Positions 41,743-53,753 of a DNA stretch of 64,000 bases are shown here, piece by piece. The number at the start of each line of letters is the position of its first letter. Position 1 is the stretch's first letter. The stretch covers positions 233,065,326 to 233,129,325 of the forward strand of contig OY821517.1 in the NCBI GenBank assembly GCA_963682025.1. Reading direction: 5' to 3'. This stretch comes from Cordilura impudica (taxonomy: Eukaryota > Arthropoda > Insecta > Diptera > Scathophagidae). Made by a program: the position numbers and the translations under genes. A model generated the notes under the pieces. It did no database searches. It had not been told where the DNA came from and saw only the letters and a list, made by a program, of their open reading frames with translations.

Positions 41743-44700
41743 CTTGTTTGACTTTGAATTGTTTTGTTTTCGTTTTGCATTGTATTTCAAAAGGAAAAAA
41801 TATGAATAATTGTTTAATAATTTTTTCAATGGCTTTATATATTTTAATGATTTTGTAAAATCTATTTAAAGATTTTTTAAATTTTCATTGAAAATTTGAT
41901 TATTTTTCGCAAAAATCGATCTGGCAGCCCTGCCAATGCCATGTGCTCACAAATACACATGTGTATATTTATTTACTTACAGTTAAGACTTGTGGGTTAA
42001 TTCATATTGATTGCACTTTTCCAACGCATGCGTTTTTGCAAAGATGTGTCCTCAGATATAACTAAAAGAATTACAGTACTTTTCGCTTATTTCCACACTA
42101 ATAATGACAAACCCCGAATCCTAATTTTGAAATGAAATAAACGCAATTTACTCAACACTTTTAGTTTATTTAAGAATAAGATAAAAACAGAATTAAAAAT
42201 ATTTAATATGCGTTTTAAAAAATTGTATATGTAATAAATTTTACATATCAATTAGATGAGTTTTAGAAGAAAACCTTCATGTTTCCATTGCACAAAAAAA
42301 TGGTGCGATCGATATATGTAACAGTCCAGGAGGCCCATCTTGGCCTTAATGAAATGTAAATTTAATTTTTACATCGAAATATTCCTGATCCTAATAAAAG
42401 ATGGAATCGATCTGACGATATCCTTATGTATATCTGTCTGACTGTTTGTTGAACACATTTTCTTGACCGCATGTTCATCATAATCTGGAGCAATCTGGAA
42501 TAAAAATTGAGGCTTCTAGGTAAAATAACCGAAATATACGAAAATGTAAAGATACTCCGATAAAATTTCATATACAAAACTAGAAATAGTGAAAAATGTT
42601 TATACATATTTAACAGACCATGTGTATATATTCATGTACATTGTACAAGGTATGTATCAGCGATGCATACACATGGTTGTTTGCTTGTTTTTGTTTTCTT
42701 TTTCCACATGTGTTTGAATGGTTTATCGAATAGAGTAAGAGAATTACCGAGATGGTTATACTCTTACTCTCTTTAAACGAATAAAAATGTAATTGTATGT
42801 ACTGTATTGAAAGCTATATATACATATATACATACTATAAGCCCTATTTTCTATGATTCTCATTTAGTTTATATTTTTACTTATTAAACATAATACATTT
42901 GCACACAAAAATTGCCATCATCCGGGGTTAAATACAAAAAATAATCGTAAACAAGTCTCCAATGCGAAATTAATACATATCAGTAATATCAAGAACTTTT
43001 TTTCGCCACTAAAAAATAAAAGAAACGCTAAGATTTCATTTATTATTTACATTTATAGTAATTGCTTTCAATTAAAAGCACGAAAAAACTTAAAATATCT
43101 GTAAATTATTGGGCATTATTTTAGTAATATATAGCTGTTTTTTGTGTTCTAGTATTGATAACTTTGGCTATAATATTGTGTTTAGGACACGGGTAGAGGA
43201 TATTTAAGATTCGCACAGCCGAACTTAAAACTCATACTTGTTTGTTATGTTTTCATTTATCTTAAAATATGTGTATATTAAAAGAACAATTAAATAAATT
43301 TAATACATTTTTATATCGAAAATAACATATTAAAATATTTATATTGAAAAATTAACAGAAACCAATTCCGAAAAATCGCGCGATTTTAATTTACAAAATT
43401 TTGAATCCCACATCCTTAATTTACTATAGTTTACGCAATTTACGCATATCAGATATTATTTTTTTCTTGTTTCTTTATTTGGAATTCAAGCAAACTTTTT
43501 TCATAAAAATTTCGAACGGTTCTACGTTTGCAAATTTGCGCTATTTTTATGATTTAATAGCATTTTGAATAACATAAAACTTATGGAAAAATAATTAATA
43601 ATCAGAAGGAAAAACTGTGATATTATTTTAAGTTGTGTGTTTAATTTAATTTTAGTATATGTTAAATGTTTTATGTTTTTTGTTTTATGTATGTAAGCTG
43701 CAGTCAATATATAATTTAATGTGAAAAATTAATTGAAAATTACAAACCCCTGAAGATGTCAACAATAAATTGACGAAACGTTGGGAGAAATATGTAATAA
43801 AAGGTTTTTTATTTACATTAATATAATAGGCCCAATTAGATTAACAAAAATCAGATATAATTTAAATAACTTGGCCAAAAAAATAACATACAAACTTTAA
43901 TCGTCGAATATTTTTAAACTGTTTACTGCATTAAACGATTTTAATTCTTTAAATTAACTTTTACAACCAAACAGGCAATTAATTGTTTCCAAAGTCATTG
44001 TAGATTATTATAAAGCTAAGATTTAATTTAATTGTAAGAATATACTCTGGCATTGCATGCGATGAATTTAAGTTTGATATTAAAAAGAAAATATGTATGT
44101 TGTAACAATTTTACAAAATTTATATTATATTTGATTTTCTTTAAGCAATTGTTATTTTTTTTTATTAATAATGAAATTGAAATGTTGGAAACAATATTTT
44201 GGTCGTTTGAAGGAATTTTTTTTAATTTTGTCTGTCATCACTAACACGATGTCATTTGAAATATATTTTAAAGATCCATGATAGATTAGACATGTACGAT
44301 ACTGCTTTACTATTTCTATTTAATGGATTCGAGCTATGAGAGTTAAAGTATGTCATATTTTATCCAAATTCACATAGAATTTTCTTCATTAAGACAAATG
44401 ACATAGTTTAGTTTTTCGGGTAGTTGCTCTATTTTCGGTGCTAGTTAGTAATGAAAACACAACTAACTTTAACAAATCCCGAGATTTGAGATTTTTAAAT
44501 TCCAACCCCGAACTATTACTTGATTGTAATTTTGTTTGAAAAAACTTATCAAAATGAAAAATAAATTAATATAAATAAATCATATTCTGATCATGCTTTC
44601 TCTGTACTAGGTGTTCAAAGGATGCATTGCCACATTTTTGGCGCATTTTTTTTACAGGTATTATTTTGCAATGTAAAAGGGTTTCTAAAATTTTTTGAAA

Positions 44701-45250
44701 ATTCAAAATGTAAAAACAATAAATATTGAAATTCTACCACAAAATGGAGACAAGAAAACGTAATTGATGGAATAAGATAGATCTTCAATTGCTAATGTCA
44801 TTTTCAATGTCAGTTGTATGAAAACGGTTTGTAAATTCTTGTCATATTCAACCCCTGACAATATTTGACATCTAAAATGAAATTGCCAACATTTTGGTAA
44901 TTTGTTTTTGTTGGAATTTTTGTTAGTTTATAAGTTGTAATGCAAGCGTAATAGAAAATTACGAGATGTCACTTGAGGCAATTGTTTGTTGTCAGTTTAT
45001 ATGACATAGTGAAAAGCAGGCATAACACAGCATAACAAACGCGAGACTATTTAAATAAAAAGATATGTTTTTTGTCATGAATAGCTGTAAAAGAGTGATT
45101 ACTTCGTAATTGCAATTTATCAGCTCTGACTTCATCTGTTGTGTGCTCTTGTAATTATAGTATAAGAATGATTAGCATGGTGTGGGAAACTGCAACCTTG
45201 TGTGACGTTCGGTGTGTGTGTAGGTGTGTAGGTGGGAGAGTTGTAGTGGG
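41743..45250. other. AT-rich non-coding DNA
   Basis: No supported gene over 3.5 kb. It contains short microsatellites (TATACATATATACATAC at about 42825), a possible hammerhead motif at 43750, and a G-rich low-complexity patch at about 45205-45250 (GTGTGTGTAGGTGTGTAGG). Open frames here are short and look random. Confidence 0.6.
43745..43795 (+). ncRNA. Possible hammerhead ribozyme core (Penelope-like)
   Basis: CTGAAGA (43750-43756), a stem GTCAA/TTGAC with a 7-nt loop (43758-43774), then GAAAC (43775-43779) match the conserved hammerhead core CUGANGA-stem II-GAAA. This CTGAAGA..GACGAAACGTTGG phrase is characteristic of terminal repeats of Penelope-like retroelements, which carry such ribozymes. 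Stem I and the cleavage site are not clear, and no Penelope RT is nearby. Confidence 0.4.
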
Positions 45251-46668
45251 GTGAGTTGAGTGTTTAGTAAAACTTGGTAAATATGGATTAAAAAACTTTT
45301 TGTGTTAGCTGATCATAAAACGATCATAAAACAGTTGACATGCAGATGTTTTAGTATTGTGTATAGTACAGTCATTTGTTAACAATTAATCGTTTTCAGG
45401 TTCAGTCATGGGAAGTCATGAAGTGTCTTAAATGTCCAATTATGGTGAAACGAGAAATTGGTAAAACGAATCCAGTTGAACTGACAACAATTTCAATGGA
45501 AAATTCGACTCAGTCCACTGATGTCTTATGCTCGTCGAATTCCCTCCAAGCATCAAACTCATGCCAAATAATGTCTGATGAGTATTAAGAGAACCTTCAT
45601 GAGAAACTGTCCAAGGCTATTATTGTATCTGGTGCTCCATTTGTAATTGTGGAACATCCGCTCTGGGTACAGTTTTTTGAAGAATTGCAACCTTCATATA
45701 AATTGCCAAACAGAAAGGCAATTTCCAGTAAATATTTAAACAAACTATATAATGAAACGGCAAACGATATTACTACACAACTGAAGTCAGCAAGGTACTT
45801 GCATCTGCAGTGTGACGGATAGAGCAACATTCGTAGTGAAGGTTTAATAAATTTTCTAATTTCTAAGCCAGAGATTGTTTTTGTTCGAAGTTTGGCAACG
45901 GAAAGAAACAGTCACACTTCTGCTTATCTCGCTAAAGAAGTTATGAACGTCATGAAGGGGGTGAGTTGAGTGTTTAGTAAAAATTGGTAAATATGGATTA
46001 AAAAACTTTTTGTGTTAGCTGATCATAAAACGATCATAAAACAGTTGACATGCAGATGTTTTAGGTTTGTGTATAGTACAGTCATTTGTTAACAATTAAT
46101 CGTTTTCAGGTTCAGTCATGGGAAGTCATGAAGTGTCTTAAATGTCCAATTATGGTGAAACGAGAAATTGGTAAAACGAATCCAGTTGAACTGACAACAA
46201 TTTCAATGGAAAATTCGACTCAGTCCACTGATGTCTTATGCTCGTCGAATTCCCTCCAAGCATCAAACTCATGCCAAATGTCTGATGAGTATTAAGAGAA
46301 CCTTCACGAGAAACTGTCCAAGGCTATTATTGTATCTGGTGCTCCATTTGTAATTGTGGAACATCCGCTCTGGGTACAATTTTTTGAAGAATTGCAACCT
46401 TCATATAAATTGCCAAACAGAAAGGCAATTTCCAGTAAATATTTAAACAAACTATATAATGAAACGGCAAACGATATTACTACACAAATGAAGTCAGCAA
46501 GGTACTTGCATCTGCAGTGTGACGGATAGAGCAACATTCGTAGTGAAGGTGTAATAAATTTTCTAATTTCTAAGCCAGAGATTGTTTTTGTTCGAAGTTT
46601 GGCAACGGAAAGCAACAGTCACACTTCTGCTTATCTCGGTAAAGAAGTTATGAACGTCATGAAGGAAT
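45251..46668. repeat. Tandem duplication, 710-bp unit, inside a hAT pseudogene
   Basis: GTGAGTTGAGTGTTTAGTAA begins at 45251 and again at 45961, and the whole unit recurs with few differences (AACTTGG/AAATTGG, a 3-bp AAT loss, CTGAAG/ATGAAG). Both copies carry the same stop codons. Copy 2 continues into the rest of the transposase. Confidence 0.95.
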
Positions 46669-47884
46669 ATACGGTGAACAAAAGTTCGTAGTTTTGATTG
46701 GCGATAATGCAAGTTATATCCAAGGTGCACTTAAGGAAGTTAAGAAACCATATCCCCACGTAATACCTCTAAATTGTAAAGCACATTGCCTCAATTTAAT
46801 AAGTGGTGATTTCTTAAAATGCTCTACCTTAAAGAACTGTTTTTTTATTAGTTATTGAGATGGTAAAAACAATAAAGTACAATAAAGTTTTTTCGTCGAT
46901 ATTTTCTAAAATCTGCAAAGAGAAAGGATCAGGAGAGCAATTAAAGCTTCCTGTTAAGACGAGATGGGGCAGCTACGTAATATCATTAAATAGCTTGATA
47001 AACAGTAAAGTTCCGCTTCAAGCTTTGGCTGTTCACGAAAAAGTGAACCTAAAGGCTACAACAAAATCATCAATACTAAGTGAAGATTTTTGGAATATGC
47101 TGGACTTCAATTTAAAACTATTTCAACCGATGGCGCAATGGATAACTATTTTCGAATCCAACCAATATAGTATTCATCGAGTATATTTAGCCTTTAAAGA
47201 CATTCGAAATAAGCTACGAGATGCCTTTATACCAATAGCTGAAATTACTGATAAAGAAAAACAAGAATTGTTGTCTTCCTTTGATGAAAGGTTGAAAATG
47301 TCTGTTAAACCAATACATTTGGCTGCTAGTTTCCTTGACCCCAACAGTCAAGGGCACGAGTTAAGTTCATCCGATTGTCTAATTGAGATGGAGTTTATTT
47401 ATGATGTATATATAATGGCAGAATATAAATATAATGGCAATTTGAATATAAATATAATGGCAGACCTAGCAAACTATAAAGCTAGAGAGGGTTTGTGGGC
47501 TAAAAATTTTGTGTGGAGCTGCATAGAAGAAATATCTCCTTCGACATGGTGGAAAAGTATTTGCGCGTCCACAGAATTAAGCAGGATAGCGGTTCGTATA
47601 TTGACTGATCCATGCACTTCAGCTGCCACTGAACGCTCATTCAGCACTCAAAGTTTCATACACTCAAAAAACGAAACAGATTAACTGCAGATAATGCCGG
47701 AAAAGTATGTTTTATAGCCCATTATTGGAATCTCGCCAATAAACCAACACGAAAAAAGGATACTTCCCTAAAAATTGTACCGGCTGAGGATGAAACCATC
47801 AATTCTGCTAATTCATTTGAGGAAGCACCTTCTACTTCCACTGGTATCACCCATTCTACACCTCATTCATCTTTTAATTATTGA
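45376..47884 (+). pseudogene. hAT-family transposase, decayed
   Basis: The N-terminal part (KCLKCPIMVKRE) is followed by LSKAIIVSGAPFVIVEHPLW and LHLQCDG (catalytic Asp) then a stop where relatives have Trp (TAG at 45820 and 46527). After copy 2: VVLIGDNASYIQGALKEV, LNCKAHCLNLI, TRWGSYVISLNSL, and the C-terminal STWWKSICASTELSRIAVRILTDPCTSAATERSFS, the hAT dimerisation domain with catalytic Glu in ATERSFS. A frameshift at about 47675 is followed by the tail to TGA 47882-47884. Conserved stops also lie at 45586 and 46293. It resembles DUF659-type hAT proteins, unlike the hAT gene at 18271. Confidence 0.88.
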
Positions 47885-48504
47885 TTACAGTGACAGTGAT
47901 TACTACTGCGTAATGTAATGTTGCAAAAATAAATATTAAATAAATATATATAATAAAGTTATTATCTTAAATAGTTATTTTTCAAGTGCTCTGTAAGCAT
48001 TTCAATTTCTATTTATTATAAAATCCATGACATTTTGCTGCACAACGTGTTTGTTCATTTATTTACCCTTTTGGGTAAATACCCGGGTCTTTACCCATCT
48101 TTACCCAATATACCCATTTTACCAGGTATTTATCAATTGGGTATTTACCCATTTCCCATTTCGAACGATGTTTCAAAAATAAAATTTAAGTCTTTATTAC
48201 TGTACAAAAATGTGTATTCATGCTACGATAAGCAATGACAAAAAAGATGTGTATAATGCTACTATAAGCAATGACAAACAAGATGTATTGAATAATAATA
48301 ATGAATAATACAGTTTGATCTTAGTTGAGAGTATTTATACAAAATTCAGCAAGCTTTAAGACCCGTTAAGCATAGTTATACAAAACAAAATAGATCAGTT
48401 AAATTAGCGATAACAAAATAAACATGACAGTTCATACACTGATAAAATCAAAATAGCATAAATGTGAAATATATAGTGAATATTATTCTTTATTTAAACA
48501 AGCT
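47885..48504. other. Non-coding DNA after the hAT pseudogene
   Basis: No supported gene. It contains a cluster of TACCC/GGGTA words (48065-48160: TTGGGTAAATACCCGGG..TTTACCCA), which could be part of a hAT terminal region, and a short direct repeat (CTA(C/T)(G/A)ATAAGCAATGACAAA) at about 48223 and 48260. Confidence 0.45.
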
Positions 48505-48774
48505 TATATACACAATTTCATCAAAATATATTCATATTTGCGACCTGTAGTTTGATTACAAGGTTTACATGGACACAGAGACGCACGGACGGACAGACGG
48601 ACGGACGGACAGACGGACGGACGAACAGACGGACGGACATCGCTAAATCGACTCAAAAAGTGATTCTGAGTCGATCGGTATAATAAAAGATGGGTCTAGG
48701 TCAAATATTTTTGGTAGTTACAAACACCAGCACAAAGTCATTATACCCAAACCACATGGTGGTATAGGGTATAC
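48505..48774 (-). mobile_element. INE-1/DINE-1-like element, truncated
   Basis: Reverse-complement copy of the 4779 element: from the right, GTATACCCTATACCACC, GGTTTGGGTATAATGACTT, GACCTAGACCCATC, TATACCGATCGACTC and a long (GGAC)n tract (48590-48640). The 3' part with the palindrome is missing. Confidence 0.75.
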
Positions 48775-48884
48775 AAATTATAAAGTATTGAATTCATATA
48801 ATTTCAGAATATAAATTACAGAACTTATTACGAATAATTTACAAGATTCATTAGTAAGTTCAACAACAAAAAAAAATATAATAA

Positions 48885-49209
48885 ATGGATTTATTAAATA
48901 CATTGAACAGCTCGGGAAACAATTCTGGAAAAGGCTTCACCAGAGCAGACAACTTAAAAATTGGACATCCCTATAAAATAACTGGATGCAAATTGAAGGA
49001 TACGCAAATTGGTCCTAAGATCACTTTCAATTTGGACGATGGAGAGGGATACGGATATTTTTAACTAAACGCCTCTGCGATCTTTTTCCGACGAAGAACC
49101 CATTTAAAAAACTCAATGACAATAAAATTAATCAAATAATATATGGTGGTAGAGATTAATCTAAATATAATAGAGCAATTCTTGAGTTTGTAAGCCCAAA
49201 AAATAAATA
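48885..49209 (+). pseudogene. OB-fold-like small protein, broken
   Basis: The frame from 48885 (MDLLNTLNSSGNN) gives 59 codons containing IGHPYKITGCKLKDTQIGPKI, then TFNLDDGEGYGYF and a stop at 49062-49064. In a neighbouring frame the sequence goes on with FLTKRLCDLFPTKNPFKKLN to about 49209, with another stop. The pattern (PYKI..K...T..G..I...LDD.....LPKR) resembles short single-strand-binding-like proteins carried by insect mobile elements. It lies next to an INE-1-like fragment, but a link is not proven. Function unknown. Confidence 0.4.
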
Positions 49210-49347
49210 AAGAAAATAAATAAAAAATCAAATATATGAAATTTATATCGGTTTATTTATTTATAATTTTTCGTGAGAATATTAGTCTAGTTTTATTTTA
49301 TAAAGAGTATAAAAGTATAAGAGTATAGTATATAAGAGTATAGTATA

Positions 49348-49813
49348 TGTTAACGTACCGTCTAATCGGCGCTTTGGTGTCATACGACAAACTATAGCAT
49401 TTGCCAACTGACTAACCAGACCAACTAGTTGGATGGTTTTTGGCCGCCAACGAAGTTGACGTTTTTATGCCGCCGGCATATATATGCCTATCGTATTTTT
49501 TGTAACACATTTTTCTCATTCCTAGCATCACTATCAAAATGCCGACAGCAGCCTCTTCATTTTTTCACCTTTTTTAATAAACCACAAGGTTTCTTTGTAA
49601 AGTTATTTTAAAGTATAAATTCAAATAAAAGATTAAAGTTTATAACCAGCTGCAACCACTGTGTTTTTATATAAGCATCGATCATCAACGGCAGACAACA
49701 TAGGTGGCCCCAAGACCATTAGGTGGCCGAATCCTGACATCGTCGTGTTTCCTGGACAGCAGTTTCTATCTGACGCATTTTCCTTGCATAAGCAGCCCTT
49801 TGTGGAACAAACA
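49348..49813 (+). repeat. Candidate BEL-III 5' LTR
   Basis: Starts TGTTAACGTACCGTC and ends GTGGAACAAACA directly before the primer segment also seen in BEL-II (TTGGTCCTTCGA). The last 20 bp recur at 49850 (GAACAAACATTGGTCCTTC). The 3' LTR is outside the window, so the left boundary is a guess. Confidence 0.6.
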
Positions 49814-50307
49814 TTGGTCCTTCGAACCGGCAGCAATAATTGGTGAAGAACAAACATTGGTCCTTCTCCCGGAAAGGAAAACCTGGAAAAAAAATAAGCA
49901 AGAGGATTCAAGGCACGTACGCTGTGACATTTTAAAAGTGAAATACGGAAATTAGTGGCTCGGAATTTTGTTTTTGGAGGTTAAAAATTTAACTTAAACG
50001 TGTTAACGCCATTTGCCTTTTCGTAGTCCATTATTACGCCATTTTGTTTTTCAACTTTATTTTACGGAGCCATCTTTATTTAAAGTGAATTTTTTATTTG
50101 TCGATCAAACCACGGCACTGTTTTAAGGTTATGTTAAACCTTTGCATAGGTTTTTTTTTTATAATAATTCCATCTTAGAACAGTTCGTAAATTTTATCGT
50201 GATCTTTGGGAAAAATTTAAGGAGATTTTGTGCAAAATTTTAACAAAGTTTTTTTGGGCAAAATAGTTCTTTGAAATTTTAATTTGCGGTGTAATTAAAA
50301 GTAAAAT
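49814..50307 (+). other. BEL-III leader
   Basis: Begins TTGGTCCTTCGAACCGG; untranslated to the gag start at 50308. No other feature seen apart from the repeated ATTGGTCCTTC at about 49856. Confidence 0.65.
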
Positions 50308-51302
50308 ATGTCGAAGCTAGACAAATGTAATGAAACGGCTGAGGAGATAGCCAGATTTGAACTACGTCTCAAAGATGAAGATTTTTCAAATTATACTTCG
50401 GAGGCCCTAGAATTTGAAAAGGCTGAATTAGCTAAATTGTGGGCAAAGTATAAAAATTATTACGAACAGTGTTCCCTGGAACCATTAGAAAAAAAGAAAG
50501 ATATAGTGGCCATCCATACTAAGCATAATCAAATTTACAAAATTCACGTCAAATGCATCAACATAATTACTAAAGCGAAGCGAAGGGAACATAAAGAGGA
50601 ATCAACACCTTCAGATACAGTGGTTCACAAACATGGGAGCTCTGTACCAGTTCATGCTTGCGATATTGACGTTTTTGATTGCGATTATGACTCGTGGCCC
50701 ACTTTTAGAGATTAATTTACCGCAATTTATATTAACAATGATCGTTTAGGCCCCGTAGAGAAATTATGTTACCTTTTTCAAAAAAAAACTGGTGATGCCC
50801 GAGAGGTGAATAGGAACATTACCGTAACTGCAGCTAATTTTGACATCGCTTAGAAAAATTTAAAGGCGCAATATGGAAATAGGCGTGCATTATTTAATGG
50901 GCAATTAAAATTATTGTACGGTTTGGCTCCATGTTTGCGGGAAACCGCGTGTGAAATTAAAACACTACATAGGGAAATAAATAGTTGTATGTCAACTTTG
51001 AGGTTAAATTGAATTGATGTGGACGCATGGGAACCACTATTTGTTTTTCATTGTTCAATTCGGCTCCCAGAACAGACGTTAAGCCTATGGGAACAATCTG
51101 TAAAAAATAAAACAGAGATTCCAAAATGGAAAGAACTTGATGAATTCTTGACTGACAGATTTCGGGCTCTTGAAAGTTTTTCCAACATTCGGTCCAGTAT
51201 GTTCAAGCATGTTTTCAAGAAAATATTAATAAAACTAAACAATTTAAAACATATCATACTAAACACGTATTTCTACATTAAGAAAATATCATTATTGTTT
51301 TA
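50308..51302 (+). pseudogene. BEL-III Gag, three in-frame stops
   Basis: One reading frame from 50308 (MSKLDKCNETAEE) to about 51302, with stops at 50713-50715 (directly after DYDSWPTFRD), 50851-50853 and 51010-51012. It has an N-terminal helical region, IDVFDCDYDSWPTFRD (DUF1759 signature), GPVEKLCYLFQKKTGDARE, LKTL-type linkage, and LPEQTLSLWEQSVKNKTEIPKW. It aligns block by block with the BEL-II Gag. The frame is otherwise open, so decay is by point mutation rather than indels. Confidence 0.88.
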
Positions 51303-51313
51303 ATTGCCTCAAA

Positions 51314-52264
51314 ATGGGTCACATGTTCACAGATTGTCCCAATGAAAATGGTTGTTCAAAGTGCAATAGGAAACATCACAATCTTTTGCACAAAGATTTC
51401 ACACAATACAAGGGACCTAAAACCCAATCTTCTATTGCGGCCCAAGGTAATTATATGTCGGCTTCGTCACAAAATAATATACAGTCCACTCAATTGCCGA
51501 CTACGTCCAATATTGTTCAAAATCACCATCATTCTGTTGCCAAAAAGGTGATGCTAGCTACTGCATGGGTTAATATAGCACATTGTGCCACTAATTTTAG
51601 AATAAGAGCCTTAATTGACCCATGTTCGGATGAAAGTTTCATTTCCGAAAAAATTCAAAAATTATTAAAGTTGCCTACTGTACCAGTGTCTGCTGAAGTA
51701 GCTGGACTAGGCGGAGAAGTTATTAGTAGAGTCGAAAAAATGTCTACCTTTTCTGTAACTTCGATAATAAATTCAAATTTATCTATTAAAATTGATGATT
51801 TGGTGGTTCCACAAGTCACAGGGGATATTCCAACGCACATTTTTAATCCCTTAAATATGGAGCCACCAAATCTGAGGTATGCAGATCCGGATTTTGATAA
51901 AAGTAGTGCATTTGACATTTTGTTAGGGGGAGGCGTTTATCAAGCAATTTTGAGAGGTGGTGTTCAACATGGAGTTTTTGATTCACTAGTTGCTCAAGAA
52001 ACAATATTTGGGTGGATTGTTTCTGGCCCTACAAGTCCTCGTCGTTCTGTAAGACTATCCCATTTCACTAAAGTGTCTATTGATGAACAGTTATCTAAAT
52101 TTTGGGAGCTTGAGGAAGTTTCACATAAACCAATAATGTCTGAAGCTGATAAATTATGTGAGAAAATATTTCGGTCCACTACAGTGAGAAATTCTGAAAT
52201 GAGATACGTAGTTGATTTGCCTTTAAATCTGATTTGTCATTGCTCGGCCCTAATAGATACATAG
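51314..52264 (+). pseudogene. BEL-III zinc-finger and protease region
   Basis: Begins inside a zinc finger (the preceding CFNC is in another frame) with GHMFTDCPNENGCSKCNRKHHNLLHKD. After a Ser/Gln/Asn linker comes FRIRALIDPCSDESFISEKIQ (protease active site, D-P-C-S), VVPQVTGDIPTHIF, FDILLGGGVYQAIL, and ETIFGWIVSGPTSPRRSV, then FWELEEVSHKPIMS, the start of RT. The frame stops at 52262-52264 after a shift in the DLPLN segment. The protease is complete in sequence. Confidence 0.9.
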
Positions 52265-53052
52265 CTTTGAGTCAATTTATGAGGAACGAAAAGTCGTTGT
52301 TGCGTAAACCTGAAAATAAAATTTTATATGATGAGGTTCTTAAGGAATATTTAACTTTGGCACATATGGAAAAAATTTAAAATCCTGTAGTTGGCCCGAG
52401 TTACTATCTGCCTCATCATGGCATTTTCAAACCTGACAGTACAATAACAAAGTTTAGGGTGGTTTTTAATACCTCTAGCGCTACGTCCAGTGGGACAAGT
52501 CTTAACGACATTTTGCACGTTGGCCCCATTTTACAAAAAGATTTGGTTTTCTTAGTTTTAAAATGGAGGTTCTATGAGTTCGTGTTCAATGCCGATATTG
52601 CAAAAATGTACAGGCAAATTTTGATCAACCCAAAGCACGCTCCTTTCCAACGAATCGTTTTTCGTAGCTCTCCTGATGAAGAGCTTCAAGATTACCAGTT
52701 AAAAACTGTTACTTTCGGCACCAATTGTGCCCCTTATTTGGCTCCTAGAACACTTTTGCAATTGGCGGACGATGAAGTGAATCGTTTTCCATTTGGTGCA
52801 AGAATTCTGCGGGACTCCATGTATGTCGACGATGCGTTGGTCGGAGCTCACAGCTTGCCAGACATTCTAAAGTTCCGTGATCAGCTGATAGCTATTTTAA
52901 AAACAGCTGGTTTTGAATTAAGAAAATGGACGCAAATTCTACAAAAATTTTAGAAGGGTTGCCCTCGACCATTTATTAAATGAAAATTTCTTGTGTTTTG
53001 AATAACAAAAGTAATGCGAAGACTCTGGGTGTTCGATGGAATGCTTCAGCTG
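52265..53052 (+). pseudogene. BEL-III reverse transcriptase, cut by insertion
   Basis: After damaged sequence to 52458, the frame 52459-52953 reads VFNTSSATSSGTSLND, FVFNADIAKMYRQILI (motif A), NCAPYLAPRTLLQLADDE and MYVDDALVGAHSL (motif C), then AGFELRKWT. A frameshift near 52945 leads to a last piece ending in LGVRWNAS at about 53052. In BEL-II the same block runs straight on to a Y-F and TKREVLS segment; here that segment is found at 63761. Confidence 0.9.
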
Positions 53053-53753
53053 TGTGAGGTTAATTTAACACAGTTTTTGAATTTTTTAGTTTTTATATCA
53101 ATTACTCAATTTATTGTTTTTTTTTTGTAGTTAATAATTTTTTTGTTCACTGACTGAAAAATTTGAAAATGAAATCCAATTACCTTTTTTTTTTTTATAT
53201 ATACCATTTTTTTTGTTCAAGAAATCAAATACGGAAAATTGAACATTATTGAAAATAATTTCAAACGAATCAGACAAGAAAAAATTAAATTATATAAAAT
53301 AAAGCAAATAGAATTTTGCTATTTTTTTGTGCACATCAAGATATTTCTCCCTCAACTTTCTAATTCGTACTCATCTTGCTAATTTTTGTGCACATCTGGA
53401 TATATTGTGTTCATCTTGCTAATTTGGTGCATATTTGTGAACAGACTGATATTTGGTGTTAATTTTGCTATTTTGTGCACATCAGGATACTTCTCCCTCA
53501 CCTTCTAATTCGTGCTCATCTTCCTAATTTTTCTGTGCACATCTGGATATATCGTGTTCATCTTGCTAATTTGGTGCATATTTGTGAACATCCTGATATT
53601 TTTGTGCTCATCCTGTTATTATGTGCTGAAGGTGTTGAAGGATATTTGGTTAAAAAAAAAAAAAAGAAGACTTAAAATATAATTATTAAATTATAATTTT
53701 TTAATTATTTATAAAATAGTGTTAAATTAAATTTTTATATATTAAATTTATAT
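53053..53753. other. Left flank of the satellite within the insertion
   Basis: AT-rich, no gene. Starts TGTGAGGTTAATTTAACACAG at the break in BEL-III. Contains a 146-bp direct repeat (53329 and 53475) and a run of A at about 53651, then ends in very AT-rich sequence (AAATTTATATTAATA). Confidence 0.6.
53329..53615. repeat. Direct repeat, 146-bp unit, two copies
   Basis: GTGCACATCA(A/G)GATA(T/C)TTCTC at 53329 and 53475, each followed by GCACATCTGGATATAT(T/C)GTG and TTCATCTTGCTAATTTGGTG. Smaller internal repetition of GTGCACATC..ATCTTGCTAATTT is visible within each copy. Confidence 0.88.

Larger units (their letters stand above)
49348..53052 (+). mobile_element. BEL/Pao LTR retrotransposon, 5' part (BEL-III)
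   Basis: Candidate 5' LTR (49348-49813), leader with TTGGTCCTTCGAACCGG, gag, protease and RT in order. RT breaks off at 53052 in the TLGVRWNAS block and the expected next block starts at 63758, so a 10.7-kb insertion separates the halves. The element continues past the window end. Many nonsense codons; a dead copy. Confidence 0.9.

Noticed and set aside
48065..48160. TTTACCCA/TGGGTAAA cluster as telomere-like repeats
   Set aside because: It is short, irregular and in both orientations; at most a transposon end.
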